14,552 bases of DNA from NCBI GenBank assembly GCA_002413075.1, contig DHWG01000111.1, positions 1 to 14,552 of the forward strand, read 5' to 3'. Below are positions 1 to 6,760 of this stretch, piece by piece; position 1 is the stretch's first letter, and each line of letters starts with the position of its first letter. This DNA comes from Desulfosporosinus sp. UBA5188. Its GTDB lineage: Bacteria; Bacillota; Desulfitobacteriia; Desulfitobacteriales; Desulfitobacteriaceae. The notes beneath the pieces were generated by a model. The model saw nothing but the letters and a program-made list of their open reading frames with translations, was not told the origin of the DNA and did not search any database. The position numbers were made by a program, and so were the translations under genes.

Positions 1-27
1 CTCTATCTTACAAGGAGGAATGTTTTC

Positions 28-924
28 GTGGAATTAACCTGGGCTTTAATGATCGTTATTTATCTCTTTACGGCAGGACTTAGTGCGGGATCCATGATAA
101 CCTCAAATCTTGCCTTTCTCTATGGAGGCAAAGACTTTGAGCGAGTAGGACGCTTCGGGGCCTATATCTCGCCTTTCCCAATTTCTCTTGGATTAAGTGT
201 GCTTTTATTAGACTTGGGTAGCCCTTTTAACTTTTATCGCTTATTCATGACCTTGCAAGTAAGGTCCCCGATGTCCTACGGGAGTTGGGCGATTCTTCTA
301 TTTACTATTTTAAGTGTCCTCTACCTATACCTTTGGCTCCCAGAGAAATATCAACTCATAGGGCATTTGGCAAACTCGGAAACATGGAAAAAAGGGTTAT
401 CAAGATTCATGCCCTTCTTGTCCGTGGGCGTTGCATCTTATACCGGCCTACTGCTCAATGCAGCGGTTCGCCCGTTGTGGAATGCACCGTTACTCCCAGT
501 GCTGTTTTTAGTGTCTGGACTATCAACTGGAGTGGCCTTAGTAATTTTGTTATCGAGTCTGAGCCCCTGGCAGCGTGCCAGACATAAGGAATTGCACGTC
601 TTAACCAAGGTCGATGCAGGCTTGATTATTCTAGAGTGTTTGATTATACTAATAATGATCGTTATGGGAAAACTAAGCTCAGTCAGTGAATCGATGGCCT
701 TTGGTAGCCTGTTATACGGACACTATGCTTGGATGTTTTGGCTTTTGATTGTGGGACTTGGTTTAACTCTTCCATTTGCGTTGGAACTGTTAGAACTTAA
801 GGATAAAATTCCAGTGAAATGGGCTTTGCCAGTAACCATCAGTAGTAGCTTTCTGGTGTTATTTGGAGGATTTTTCGTGCGATATATCATCACCTATGCA
901 GGTCAGACGAATGGCTGGTTTTAA
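28..924 (+). CDS. NrfD/PsrC-family quinone-interacting integral membrane protein
   Basis: Predicted polytopic membrane protein of 298 residues with about eight hydrophobic segments (roughly residues 5-27, 44-63, 84-103, 126-146, 153-176, 195-213, 230-252 and 264-290). Family-typical stretches include the SPFPISLGLSVLLLDLG region (48-64), MSYGSWAI (82-89), YTGLLLNAAVRPLWN (138-152) followed by LFLVSGLSTG, and VRYIITYAGQ near the C-terminus. NrfD/PsrC proteins exchange electrons between the quinone pool and iron-sulfur or haem partners at the membrane. The GTG start is fixed by AAGGAGGA at 12-19; an ATG overlapping that site runs into an early stop. The Rieske gene follows 21 nt later, so this is the first visible gene of a respiratory operon whose upstream part, possibly a ferredoxin-type partner subunit, lies outside the window. 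Family assignment is secure; its role inside a Rieske/cytochrome b complex is inferred from position. Confidence 0.9.
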   Translation: MELTWALMIVIYLFTAGLSAGSMITSNLAFLYGGKDFERVGRFGAYISPFPISLGLSVLLLDLGSPFNFYRLFMTLQVRSPMSYGSWAILLFTILSVLYLYLWLPEKYQLIGHLANSETWKKGLSRFMPFLSVGVASYTGLLLNAAVRPLWNAPLLPVLFLVSGLSTGVALVILLSSLSPWQRARHKELHVLTKVDAGLIILECLIILIMIVMGKLSSVSESMAFGSLLYGHYAWMFWLLIVGLGLTLPFALELLELKDKIPVKWALPVTISSSFLVLFGGFFVRYIITYAGQTNGWF

Positions 925-945
925 TTAGAGGGGGCAGGTAGTAAG

Positions 946-1398
946 GTGCCTAGACAACTAGAATGGACAAGACGTGCGGTATTACGCTTAGCTTGGGTTG
1001 GGGTGATTGCCGCAAGTGCCTTAACGATCGAGCCTCTAGTTCAGTACCTCACAAGTAAAGAGGATCGGCTACAATCTACTTTAGTAGGGTATAGCAAACC
1101 TCTTGACGTGAACAGTGACTGGCAGAACACTGCCAACGCTCGGGTGTGGGTTAAACGAGATTCATTGGGTGTGATGGCTTTGGTGGCGACGTGTACTCAT
1201 CTGGGCTGTGAGGTTCACTATCACGTTGAAAAGAAAGAATGGCTTTGTCCGTGTCACGGCAGCATATACGACTTAGAGGGCAGGCCTATATCAGGACCTG
1301 CTCTTAAAGCTTTGCCTAGAGTGGCGGTTGAATTGAAACCGGATGGTTCGCTCATCATTAATACTTCAAAACAAGTCGGAATGGATACTCGCGTATGA
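946..1398 (+). CDS. Rieske [2Fe-2S] iron-sulfur protein of a menaquinol:cytochrome c reductase-like complex
   Basis: Protein of 150 residues with a complete Rieske cluster-binding site: C83-T-H85-L-G-C88 and C101-P-C103-H104-G-S-I-Y. C83, H85, C101 and H104 are the expected ligands and C88/C103 the expected disulfide. S106 and Y108, which tune the potential upward in classic Rieske proteins, are present, as is the GPA proline loop (117-119). The N-terminus has a twin-arginine-like anchor (TRRAVLRLAW, then a hydrophobic run to about residue 36), consistent with Tat export and membrane retention. It carries electrons from the quinol-oxidation site of cytochrome b to cytochrome c. A GTG start is preceded by AGAGGGGG at 927-934. 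Its stop overlaps the start of the cytochrome b gene (ATGA), suggesting translational coupling. Confidence 0.93.
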   Translation: MPRQLEWTRRAVLRLAWVGVIAASALTIEPLVQYLTSKEDRLQSTLVGYSKPLDVNSDWQNTANARVWVKRDSLGVMALVATCTHLGCEVHYHVEKKEWLCPCHGSIYDLEGRPISGPALKALPRVAVELKPDGSLIINTSKQVGMDTRV

Positions 1399-2021
1399 AA
1401 GACCAGAAAAACTTTGTTCATCACATAAGGCCTATATTTGTCCCAAGCAAAGCATTATCAGTCCTCTATACTTTTTGCCTAGGAGGAGTGTCATTTTTAG
1501 CCTTTGTGGTTCTTGGTGTAACCGGATTGCTTCTGATGTTTCATTATCAGCCCGGAAATAGTACGGGGTTCAGTAGTCTATTAACGCTGGCCTCTGTCAT
1601 TCCCTATGGTGGCATGATTCGAAATTTACACTATTGGGCGGGTCAGCTGATGGTGGTCACCGTTAATCTACATATGCTTCGAGTCGTTTGGACTCATTCT
1701 TATAAGCCTCCTAAGCAACTGAATTGGCTTGTAGGAGTAGCCCTCTTAATGCTTATCTTGTTTTTAGATTTTACCGGTTATTTGCTTATTGGGTCTCAAG
1801 AAAGTGGTGCGGCGGCAACCGTCGCTGTCAACATTTTGGGGTTAATCCCAGGTTTGGGAATAGGGTTAGCGCAGGTATTATTTGGAGAACCTTCTGCCAT
1901 AAGTGGAAGTACCCTTGTGGTCTATGTATGGCATTGTTTTGCGCTACCTATGATCGCTTTGTTCTTACAACTCTATCATTTCTGGCGTATCCGTCGTGAC
2001 GGCGGAGTGCGTCCGCTCTAA
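1395..2021 (+). CDS. petB: Cytochrome b6-like subunit of a Rieske/cytochrome b complex
   Basis: Protein of 208 residues, the length of a split b6-type cytochrome b (four transmembrane helices). Haem-ligand histidines are paired as expected: H79 (NLHYWAGQ) with H93 (NLHMLRV), and H180 (VWHCFALP) with H195 (YHFWRIRRDGG). The 15-residue spacing of the second pair is the b6-type spacing. C28 lies in YTFCLGG, matching the FYCLGG context of the cysteine that covalently holds the extra haem c(i) in cytochrome b6f and Firmicutes b6c complexes, so a third haem is likely. The gene overlaps the Rieske stop by 4 nt, and the subunit IV gene follows after 12 nt with its own GGGGGAAGG site. It forms the quinone-binding core of the complex. 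Assignment is firm. Confidence 0.94.
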   Translation: MKDQKNFVHHIRPIFVPSKALSVLYTFCLGGVSFLAFVVLGVTGLLLMFHYQPGNSTGFSSLLTLASVIPYGGMIRNLHYWAGQLMVVTVNLHMLRVVWTHSYKPPKQLNWLVGVALLMLILFLDFTGYLLIGSQESGAAATVAVNILGLIPGLGIGLAQVLFGEPSAISGSTLVVYVWHCFALPMIALFLQLYHFWRIRRDGGVRPL

Positions 2022-2033
2022 GGGGGAAGGCAT

Positions 2034-2399
2034 ATGGCACGTTCACCAATTAAAGACCTCACAGAAAAAGAGGGCATCGCCTCAATCTTATTTATAGTTT
2101 TATGTACAGCTTTAGCCTTAACGTTTCCAGCGGGGTTGGGAACAAGTAATCTAGCGCCTTCTGCATCGCATGCGGTAGCTCCCTGGATTTTTGGCCCGTT
2201 CCAAATACTCTTACTTTATCTTCCGCCGTGGTTAGGGGCTCTTGTTTTCCCCCTTCTAATCATAGCAGGCCTTGCAGCGTTGCCGTGGTTGGTTGATTAT
2301 TTGGGTGATAAGTTAGGCCAGAGGATCTTTATGACATTGATCGTCCTTGTTATGGTCCTTCTGATCTGGTTTATGGTCAAAGAAGTTTGGTGGATTTAA
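2034..2399 (+). CDS. petD: Divergent, short cytochrome b6f subunit IV-like protein (C-terminal half of cytochrome b)
   Basis: Hydrophobic protein of 121 residues with three predicted helices (about 15-35, 53-85 and 95-118), the arrangement of subunit IV, though shorter than the usual ~160 residues. The segment APWIFGPFQILLLYLPP sits where family members have PEWYFLPxFQILR, so the FQIL helix is conserved while the Qo-site PEWY tetrapeptide reads APWI and its glutamate is missing. Family membership is inferred from position directly after cytochrome b6, the three-helix layout and this local match. The start is supported by GGGGGAAGG at 2022-2030. The stop codon overlaps the ATG of the following cytochrome c gene (TAATG), indicating translational coupling. 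Confidence 0.8.
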   Translation: MARSPIKDLTEKEGIASILFIVLCTALALTFPAGLGTSNLAPSASHAVAPWIFGPFQILLLYLPPWLGALVFPLLIIAGLAALPWLVDYLGDKLGQRIFMTLIVLVMVLLIWFMVKEVWWI

Positions 2400-3850
2400 T
2401 GATGAAGAAGATATTCTTTCTGGCAAGTCTTTTATTGATCCTGGTCGTCCTGCTTACGCTTAAACAAGGTAATCATCCGAAATGGAGCGATTATCAAAAG
2501 GCGTATTTTGCTGAACAAGTTTCAAAATTGCAAGTTGAACTCGGTAGAGTCAATGATGAAGCAAAGAAAAAACAACTTCAACAAGACATCCTAAGTTATC
2601 AAAATCGTAAGCCTGAGATCATCAACCTCGTCCTTTCAGAGGGTAAAGTTGAACGCTGTAAAACTTGTCATATAGGACTTGAAGAAATATCGAGCTCTCA
2701 TCCCAGTAATACGTTTGGCTGTGCGGTTTGTCATGGCGGGAATCCTCTGTCGCTCGACGAAACGACCGCCCATGCTCAAATGTTTGGAGGCAGTCATCCT
2801 GGCTCCTTAGAGATTGCTTCCTTAAGTTGCGGAGGGCCAGGCGGCAATGGAGTGTCTTGTCATAGTGGCAACCAGGAAACAGGGAAAAATTTAGTGGACT
2901 CAGTAAAAACCTCGATTATGTCTACGAAGGCAGGTGAGTTAAGCGTCGTACGCATGACCTTCGGATTAGATAAGACCAAGGAAGTTGCTGGACTTACCAA
3001 GGGACAGGTGGCGTATCGATACCCCAGTCCCTTGCAAGGAAGACCTAATGAAGGCATTTTCCAACAGAATTGCCTCAATCAATGTCATCAAAGCGGAGGA
3101 GAGCTTCCTGTCCCACTTTCTCAAGGGAAAATTCAGGGCAATGGCTGTGAATCCTGCCATATATTGACCAATCCGACACATACTTATATCGGTGATGATA
3201 CCACCATTAAAGGGAATAAGAGCGGTTACGGAATGGTCCATAATCTCACGACTCAAATTCCTTACAATCAGTGTAACCAATGTCATAATCAAGGGAGCCA
3301 TGACATTATTAAAATGGAGTTTTCCGTTCGACCGGATATGGGTAAGGTGATCAGGGATTGGACTGCGGGATATTCCACTTGGACAGATCGCTTGAGTGAC
3401 TATTATCTGCCAGGAGAATTATTTGCGAAGTGTGAGGTAAGTCTGGATTGCATAGATTGCCATACTCGGCAGGATGTCATGGGGGATGGAAAGTTTTATA
3501 CCTCCCAACATGATGCCGTTCATATCCAATGTCTCGATTGTCATGGCACGAAGGAAAAACTTCCTGTAACTAAGAAGGTTGAAAATCCTAAGGATCTGAT
3601 GTTTGAAGAGCCGATCACCAATCCAAAGTTTCCGGCGTTGCAAAAAGGCGACGAAATATTTATGACGACAAGAGGGGAGGAGCTGCCCTTCTTACGTCAT
3701 AAGGGTGATCATTGGATTCAGACGAGTCGCGTGACGGGGAAAACGTTCAAAATACCCTTAGTTGTCGGAAGTCAGTGCAAGCAAGTCCCTGAGGAACAAG
3801 GGGCAGATTCGTGCCATAAATGCCATGCCAGAACTGCCTTACACCCATAA
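2399..3850 (+). CDS. Membrane-anchored multihaem cytochrome c with non-canonical haem motifs
   Basis: Protein of 483 residues starting at the ATG that overlaps the subunit IV stop; in-frame TTG/GTG codons 9-12 nt upstream are possible but less likely. GGTGGA at 2389-2394 is a weak ribosome binding site. Residues 4-20 form a hydrophobic signal or anchor, followed by a charged, probably helical segment (about 30-75). Seven canonical CXXCH haem sites are visible, near residues 87, 108, 250, 292, 351, 378 and 472. Two further sites are unusual: CLNQCH (CX3CH, 225-230) and a CX9CH site (144-155), giving up to nine haems. The rest is soluble and extracytoplasmic. As the last gene of the operon it is the likely electron acceptor of the Rieske protein. 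I cannot assign a named cytochrome family. Confidence 0.88.
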   Translation: MMKKIFFLASLLLILVVLLTLKQGNHPKWSDYQKAYFAEQVSKLQVELGRVNDEAKKKQLQQDILSYQNRKPEIINLVLSEGKVERCKTCHIGLEEISSSHPSNTFGCAVCHGGNPLSLDETTAHAQMFGGSHPGSLEIASLSCGGPGGNGVSCHSGNQETGKNLVDSVKTSIMSTKAGELSVVRMTFGLDKTKEVAGLTKGQVAYRYPSPLQGRPNEGIFQQNCLNQCHQSGGELPVPLSQGKIQGNGCESCHILTNPTHTYIGDDTTIKGNKSGYGMVHNLTTQIPYNQCNQCHNQGSHDIIKMEFSVRPDMGKVIRDWTAGYSTWTDRLSDYYLPGELFAKCEVSLDCIDCHTRQDVMGDGKFYTSQHDAVHIQCLDCHGTKEKLPVTKKVENPKDLMFEEPITNPKFPALQKGDEIFMTTRGEELPFLRHKGDHWIQTSRVTGKTFKIPLVVGSQCKQVPEEQGADSCHKCHARTALHP

Positions 3851-3880
3851 ACAGAAGACAAAACATTAAACGATCAATAG

Positions 3881-3909
3881 TTGACATATAAGAACGGATA
3901 GAATATATT
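3881..3909 (+). promoter_or_regulatory. Sigma-A-type promoter for the ferredoxin-DUF302 genes
   Basis: TTGACA (3881-3886) and TATATT (3904-3909) are separated by exactly 17 nt: a perfect -35 and a one-mismatch -10 box. It lies 30 nt after the cytochrome c stop, so the genes downstream can be transcribed independently of the respiratory operon. The expected start site is near 3916. Confidence 0.82.
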
Positions 3910-3915
3910 AGAAAT

Positions 3916-3932
3916 ATACCCTGCCAGGGTAT
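3916..3932. promoter_or_regulatory. Perfect 17-bp palindromic operator at the transcription start (CsoR/CstR-like)
   Basis: ATACCCTG-C-CAGGGTAT is a perfect inverted repeat with 8-bp arms and one central base, starting about 6 nt after the -10 box, where a bound repressor would block initiation. The ATACCC...GGGTAT form resembles operators of the CsoR family (copper-sensing CsoR, persulfide-sensing CstR). The palindrome and its placement are seen directly; the regulator family is inferred, and no regulator gene lies in the window. Confidence 0.7.
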
Positions 3933-3971
3933 GAGGGATTGCGTTAACGGTTGGGGGAGGGATGTGCACAG

Positions 3972-4340
3972 ATGCCAGCGTTCATCTTAGAGAAAATGTG
4001 TCGAGGGTGTAAACACTGTGTGAACGCTTGTCCTGTTCAAGCAATCACCGTATTGGCACATCTTCCAGTTGTAGATCCAACTAAGTGTACGGAATGTGAA
4101 ACCTGTATTGAACTATGTATGCATGGTGCTATCACCTTTAAGGCTTCAGAGGAGAATAAGGCTATGGATGAACATCAATATGATCAAGAACTTCGGCTCC
4201 AGCTAGACGTTGTAATGGCAAAGCTGGTCGATTTGAAAGCGCGCTGGCCAGCTCATTCGGTGCAAGCGTTCATGGTGTGTGAACGGGAGGACTTGGAAGA
4301 AGAGAGAGACCGCCTCTTACACCTGCTTAAGTCTACCTGA
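3972..4340 (+). CDS. 2x[4Fe-4S] ferredoxin-type protein with C-terminal helical extension
   Basis: Protein of 122 residues with two four-cysteine clusters: C10-x2-C13-x2-C16-x3-C20-P and C39-x2-C42-x2-C45-x3-C49, typical of bacterial ferredoxins. The second lacks the usual proline after its last cysteine. Residues ~60-122 are charged and probably helical (DQELRLQLDVVMAKLVDLKARW; EREDLEEERDRLLHLL), so it may dock to a partner rather than act as a free ferredoxin. ATG 3972 is chosen over the in-frame TTG at 3951 because the purine-rich GGGGGAGGGA lies between them and would serve the ATG. It is cytoplasmic (no signal) and is the first gene after the promoter/operator, with the DUF302 gene 67 nt downstream. 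The exact electron partner is unknown. Confidence 0.85.
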   Translation: MPAFILEKMCRGCKHCVNACPVQAITVLAHLPVVDPTKCTECETCIELCMHGAITFKASEENKAMDEHQYDQELRLQLDVVMAKLVDLKARWPAHSVQAFMVCEREDLEEERDRLLHLLKST

Positions 4341-4407
4341 CCGTTGTGGGACGGAATAGTCGGTATCGGAGCGGATATACTATTAAAAACCAATAAGGAG
4401 GATAATT

Positions 4408-4794
4408 ATGGATGTTAATTATGAGGTAAAGACGCGTAAAAGTTTTATTATGGCCGTTGAAGATTTGAAGGAAAGTTTAACTAAAAATAAGTTTGGTGTT
4501 TTATGGGAGCTTAATTTTAAAGATAAATTGCAAGAAAAAGGCTTGGATTTTAATCAGAATTTTATGGTGTTGGAGGTATGTAATCCAAAACAAGCAAAAG
4601 AAGTCTTGGAGTTGCATATTGAAGTTGGATATTTTCTTCCATGTAAGATGGTTGTGTATGAAAAAGAGAACAGCGTTTTCATGGGGATGGTTCGCCCTAC
4701 TTCTATGATTGGTCTGTTGGGTAAAACAGAATTACTAAACATTGCCTATCAGGTAGAAACAATCCTAAAAAAAGCGTTAGATGAGGCTGTGTAA
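4408..4794 (+). CDS. DUF302 family protein
   Basis: Protein of 128 residues matching the DUF302 pattern: FGVLWELNFKDKLQEKG (about 29-45), LEVCNPKQAKEVLELH with its conserved Cys-Asn-Pro, then the VGYFLPCKMVVYE strand and a closing MVRPTSM segment. DUF302 proteins are small soluble proteins of unsettled biochemistry, often next to redox, sulfur or metal-response genes; the two conserved cysteine positions (CNP and LPC) are kept here. ATG 4408 follows a strong AAGGAGG at 4395-4401. No terminator separates it from the ferredoxin gene, so the two probably share the promoter at 3881. A terminator follows. Family call is confident; function unknown. Confidence 0.85.
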   Translation: MDVNYEVKTRKSFIMAVEDLKESLTKNKFGVLWELNFKDKLQEKGLDFNQNFMVLEVCNPKQAKEVLELHIEVGYFLPCKMVVYEKENSVFMGMVRPTSMIGLLGKTELLNIAYQVETILKKALDEAV

Positions 4795-4820
4795 AATTTT
4801 CTTAGATCAAATCATACGTT

Positions 4821-4853
4821 AAGGCACCCTGTATTTCTGAGATAGGATGCCTT
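4821..4853 (+). terminator. Rho-independent terminator after the DUF302 gene
   Basis: AAGGCACCCT (4821-4830) pairs with AGGATGCCTT (4844-4853) with one mismatch and a 13-nt loop, followed by a T-rich TTGCTTGTTATT-type tail overlapping the stem end. It closes the ferredoxin-DUF302 unit. Confidence 0.65.
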
Positions 4854-4956
4854 GCTTGTTATTAAAGTCATGTCCTTATTCTCACAAGTAATACATTATT
4901 GCAGTTGGCATTCAAAGAATAAATCTGATTGAGTAAGAACTAGAGGAGGACTAATC

Positions 4957-6633
4957 ATGAGTAAAAAGGTATTAATCGTTGGCGGTGTAGCGGGAGGGGC
5001 TTCTGCAGCGGCACGACTGAGACGACTCGATGAAAATGCTGAGATTATTATGTTCGAAAGAGATGAGTACATCTCCTTTGCAAATTGTGGGTTGCCTTAT
5101 TACATTGGGGAAATAATCAAAGAACGAGAGCAACTTTTAGTACAGACACCTGAAAGTATGAAGAGCCGTTTTAATATCGACGTGAGAATTAACAGCGAAG
5201 TGATCAATATTGATACCGTAAAAAAAATAGCAACAATAAAAAATAAGGAAAAGGGTATGTATGAAGAGCCCTATGATTACATGGTACTATCGCCTGGAGC
5301 AAGAGCAATAAAACCAAATATCGAGGGAATCAACAACCCGAAAATCTTCACTTTAAGAAATATTCTAGATACTGATAATATTAAGGCCTACGTAGACAAT
5401 AAAGGAATTAAGACCGCTGTAGTGATTGGTGGCGGCTATGTCGGAGTGGAAATGGCTGAAAATCTAAAGCACAGAGATCTGCAAGTGACAATAGTAGAAG
5501 CAGCACCTCATATCATGGCACCGCTGGATACCGATATTGTTTCGATTGTAGAAAAAGAGATTCTAGCTAAGGGCGTTCGGATCATTTTAAATGATGGCGT
5601 GAAAGCTTTTAAGGATTTGGACGGTGGTGTTGAAATAACCTTAAATAGCGGTGTGTCGTTGCGTGCAGATCTTGTTATCTTAGCAATCGGTGTTACGCCT
5701 GATACGGGATTTCTTAAAGATAGCAAAATTGCACTTGGCGCCAAAGGCCATATTATTGTCAACGAAAAGCTGGAAACAAATGCTCCCAATATATATGCTG
5801 TTGGAGATGCCATTGAAATCGTTGACTTTGTAACTAAGCAAAAGGGAGCGGTTGCCTTGGCTGGACCTGCTAACAAACATGGCAGAATTGCCGCTGACAA
5901 TATTGCAGGTTTAGACAGTTCTTATAAAGGGACACAGGGGACTTCAATTATTAAAGTTTTTGGGTTAACAGCCGCAGGGACTGGAAACAATGAACGTGCC
6001 TTAAATCGCTTAAAAATACCCTATAAAACGATCACCATCCATCCAGGATCTCATGCCTCGTATTATCCTGGCAACTTTCCAATGACCTTAAAACTTATTT
6101 TTAATGAGGAAGGTAAGATCTTAGGCGCTCAAAGCGTTGGAGTTGATGGGGTAGATAAGCGAATTGACGTCATAGCGACCGTGATCAGACTGGGTGGAAC
6201 CGTCACTGACTTAACAGAGCTAGAACTTTGTTATGCGCCACCTTTTTCCTCCGCCAAGGATCCCGTAAATATGGCGGGATATGTTGCCCAAAATATATTA
6301 GCTGGAAGAGTAGATACCATTACAGTCGAACAATTTATGGCGTATGATAAACAAAACACGGTCTTAGTGGATGTTCGTACTGAACTTGAATTCAAAGGAG
6401 GGCACTTTGAAGGCGCTCTTAATATCCCAGTAGACAGTCTCAGAGAAAGAATAGGAGAGTTAGATAAGGATAAAGAGATTCTAGAATATTGCCAAATCGG
6501 TCTAAGAGGTTATGTTGCTTCTAGAATATTAACTCAAAGAGGCTATAAAGTTAAAAATATCAATGGAGGCTATAAATCGGCGATGCCCATGTCTGAAAAG
6601 CCTAAAATCGTCGTCGATTTGGAGACCACATAA
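4957..6633 (+). CDS. cdr: CoA-disulfide reductase / persulfide reductase with C-terminal rhodanese domain
   Basis: Protein of 558 residues fusing two domains. Residues 1-450 are a class III pyridine-nucleotide disulfide oxidoreductase: FAD motif GGVAGG (9-14), single active-site cysteine C44 in SFANCGLPYYIGE, NAD(P)H motif VVIGGGYVGVE (155-165), a second FAD motif AVGDA (281-285), and the dimer-interface YAPPFSSAKDPVN stretch (426-438) characteristic of CoA-disulfide reductases. Residues ~455-545 are a rhodanese domain with DVRTELEF and catalytic C512 in the loop CQIGLRG. Such fusions reduce CoA disulfides, CoA persulfide or polysulfides with NAD(P)H, with the rhodanese delivering sulfane sulfur. 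GAGGAGG at 4943-4949 supports ATG 4957. It stands alone between two terminators. Exact substrate cannot be read from sequence. Confidence 0.92.
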   Translation: MSKKVLIVGGVAGGASAAARLRRLDENAEIIMFERDEYISFANCGLPYYIGEIIKEREQLLVQTPESMKSRFNIDVRINSEVINIDTVKKIATIKNKEKGMYEEPYDYMVLSPGARAIKPNIEGINNPKIFTLRNILDTDNIKAYVDNKGIKTAVVIGGGYVGVEMAENLKHRDLQVTIVEAAPHIMAPLDTDIVSIVEKEILAKGVRIILNDGVKAFKDLDGGVEITLNSGVSLRADLVILAIGVTPDTGFLKDSKIALGAKGHIIVNEKLETNAPNIYAVGDAIEIVDFVTKQKGAVALAGPANKHGRIAADNIAGLDSSYKGTQGTSIIKVFGLTAAGTGNNERALNRLKIPYKTITIHPGSHASYYPGNFPMTLKLIFNEEGKILGAQSVGVDGVDKRIDVIATVIRLGGTVTDLTELELCYAPPFSSAKDPVNMAGYVAQNILAGRVDTITVEQFMAYDKQNTVLVDVRTELEFKGGHFEGALNIPVDSLRERIGELDKDKEILEYCQIGLRGYVASRILTQRGYKVKNINGGYKSAMPMSEKPKIVVDLETT

Positions 6634-6671
6634 CGATAGACCCCATGTTGAATAAACCGACGATCCTCGAT

Positions 6672-6707
6672 TACCAGAACGTATTTTTTTACGTTCTGGT
6701 ATTTTTG
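6672..6707 (+). terminator. Strong intrinsic terminator after the CoA-disulfide reductase gene
   Basis: A perfect 12-bp stem TACCAGAACGTA / TACGTTCTGGTA with a six-T loop (6672-6701) is followed by TTTTTG. Confidence 0.9.
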
Positions 6708-6716
6708 TATTATAAT
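6688..6716 (+). promoter_or_regulatory. Possible sigma-A promoter for the amidohydrolase gene
   Basis: A perfect TATAAT (6711-6716) lies 17 nt downstream of TTTACG (6688-6693, four of six -35 bases), overlapping the terminator's 3' arm. It sits 44 nt before the gene start. The -35 is weak, so this rests mainly on the -10 box and position after a terminator. Confidence 0.45.
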
Positions 6717-6760
6717 TAGGGTCTTGAATCCTAACTTTGTTACTAAAAGGCGGTGAAACT

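Noticed and set aside
4899..4927. Possible promoter before the CoA-disulfide reductase (TTGCAG or TTGGCA)
   Set aside because: No acceptable -10 box at 16-18 nt from either candidate.
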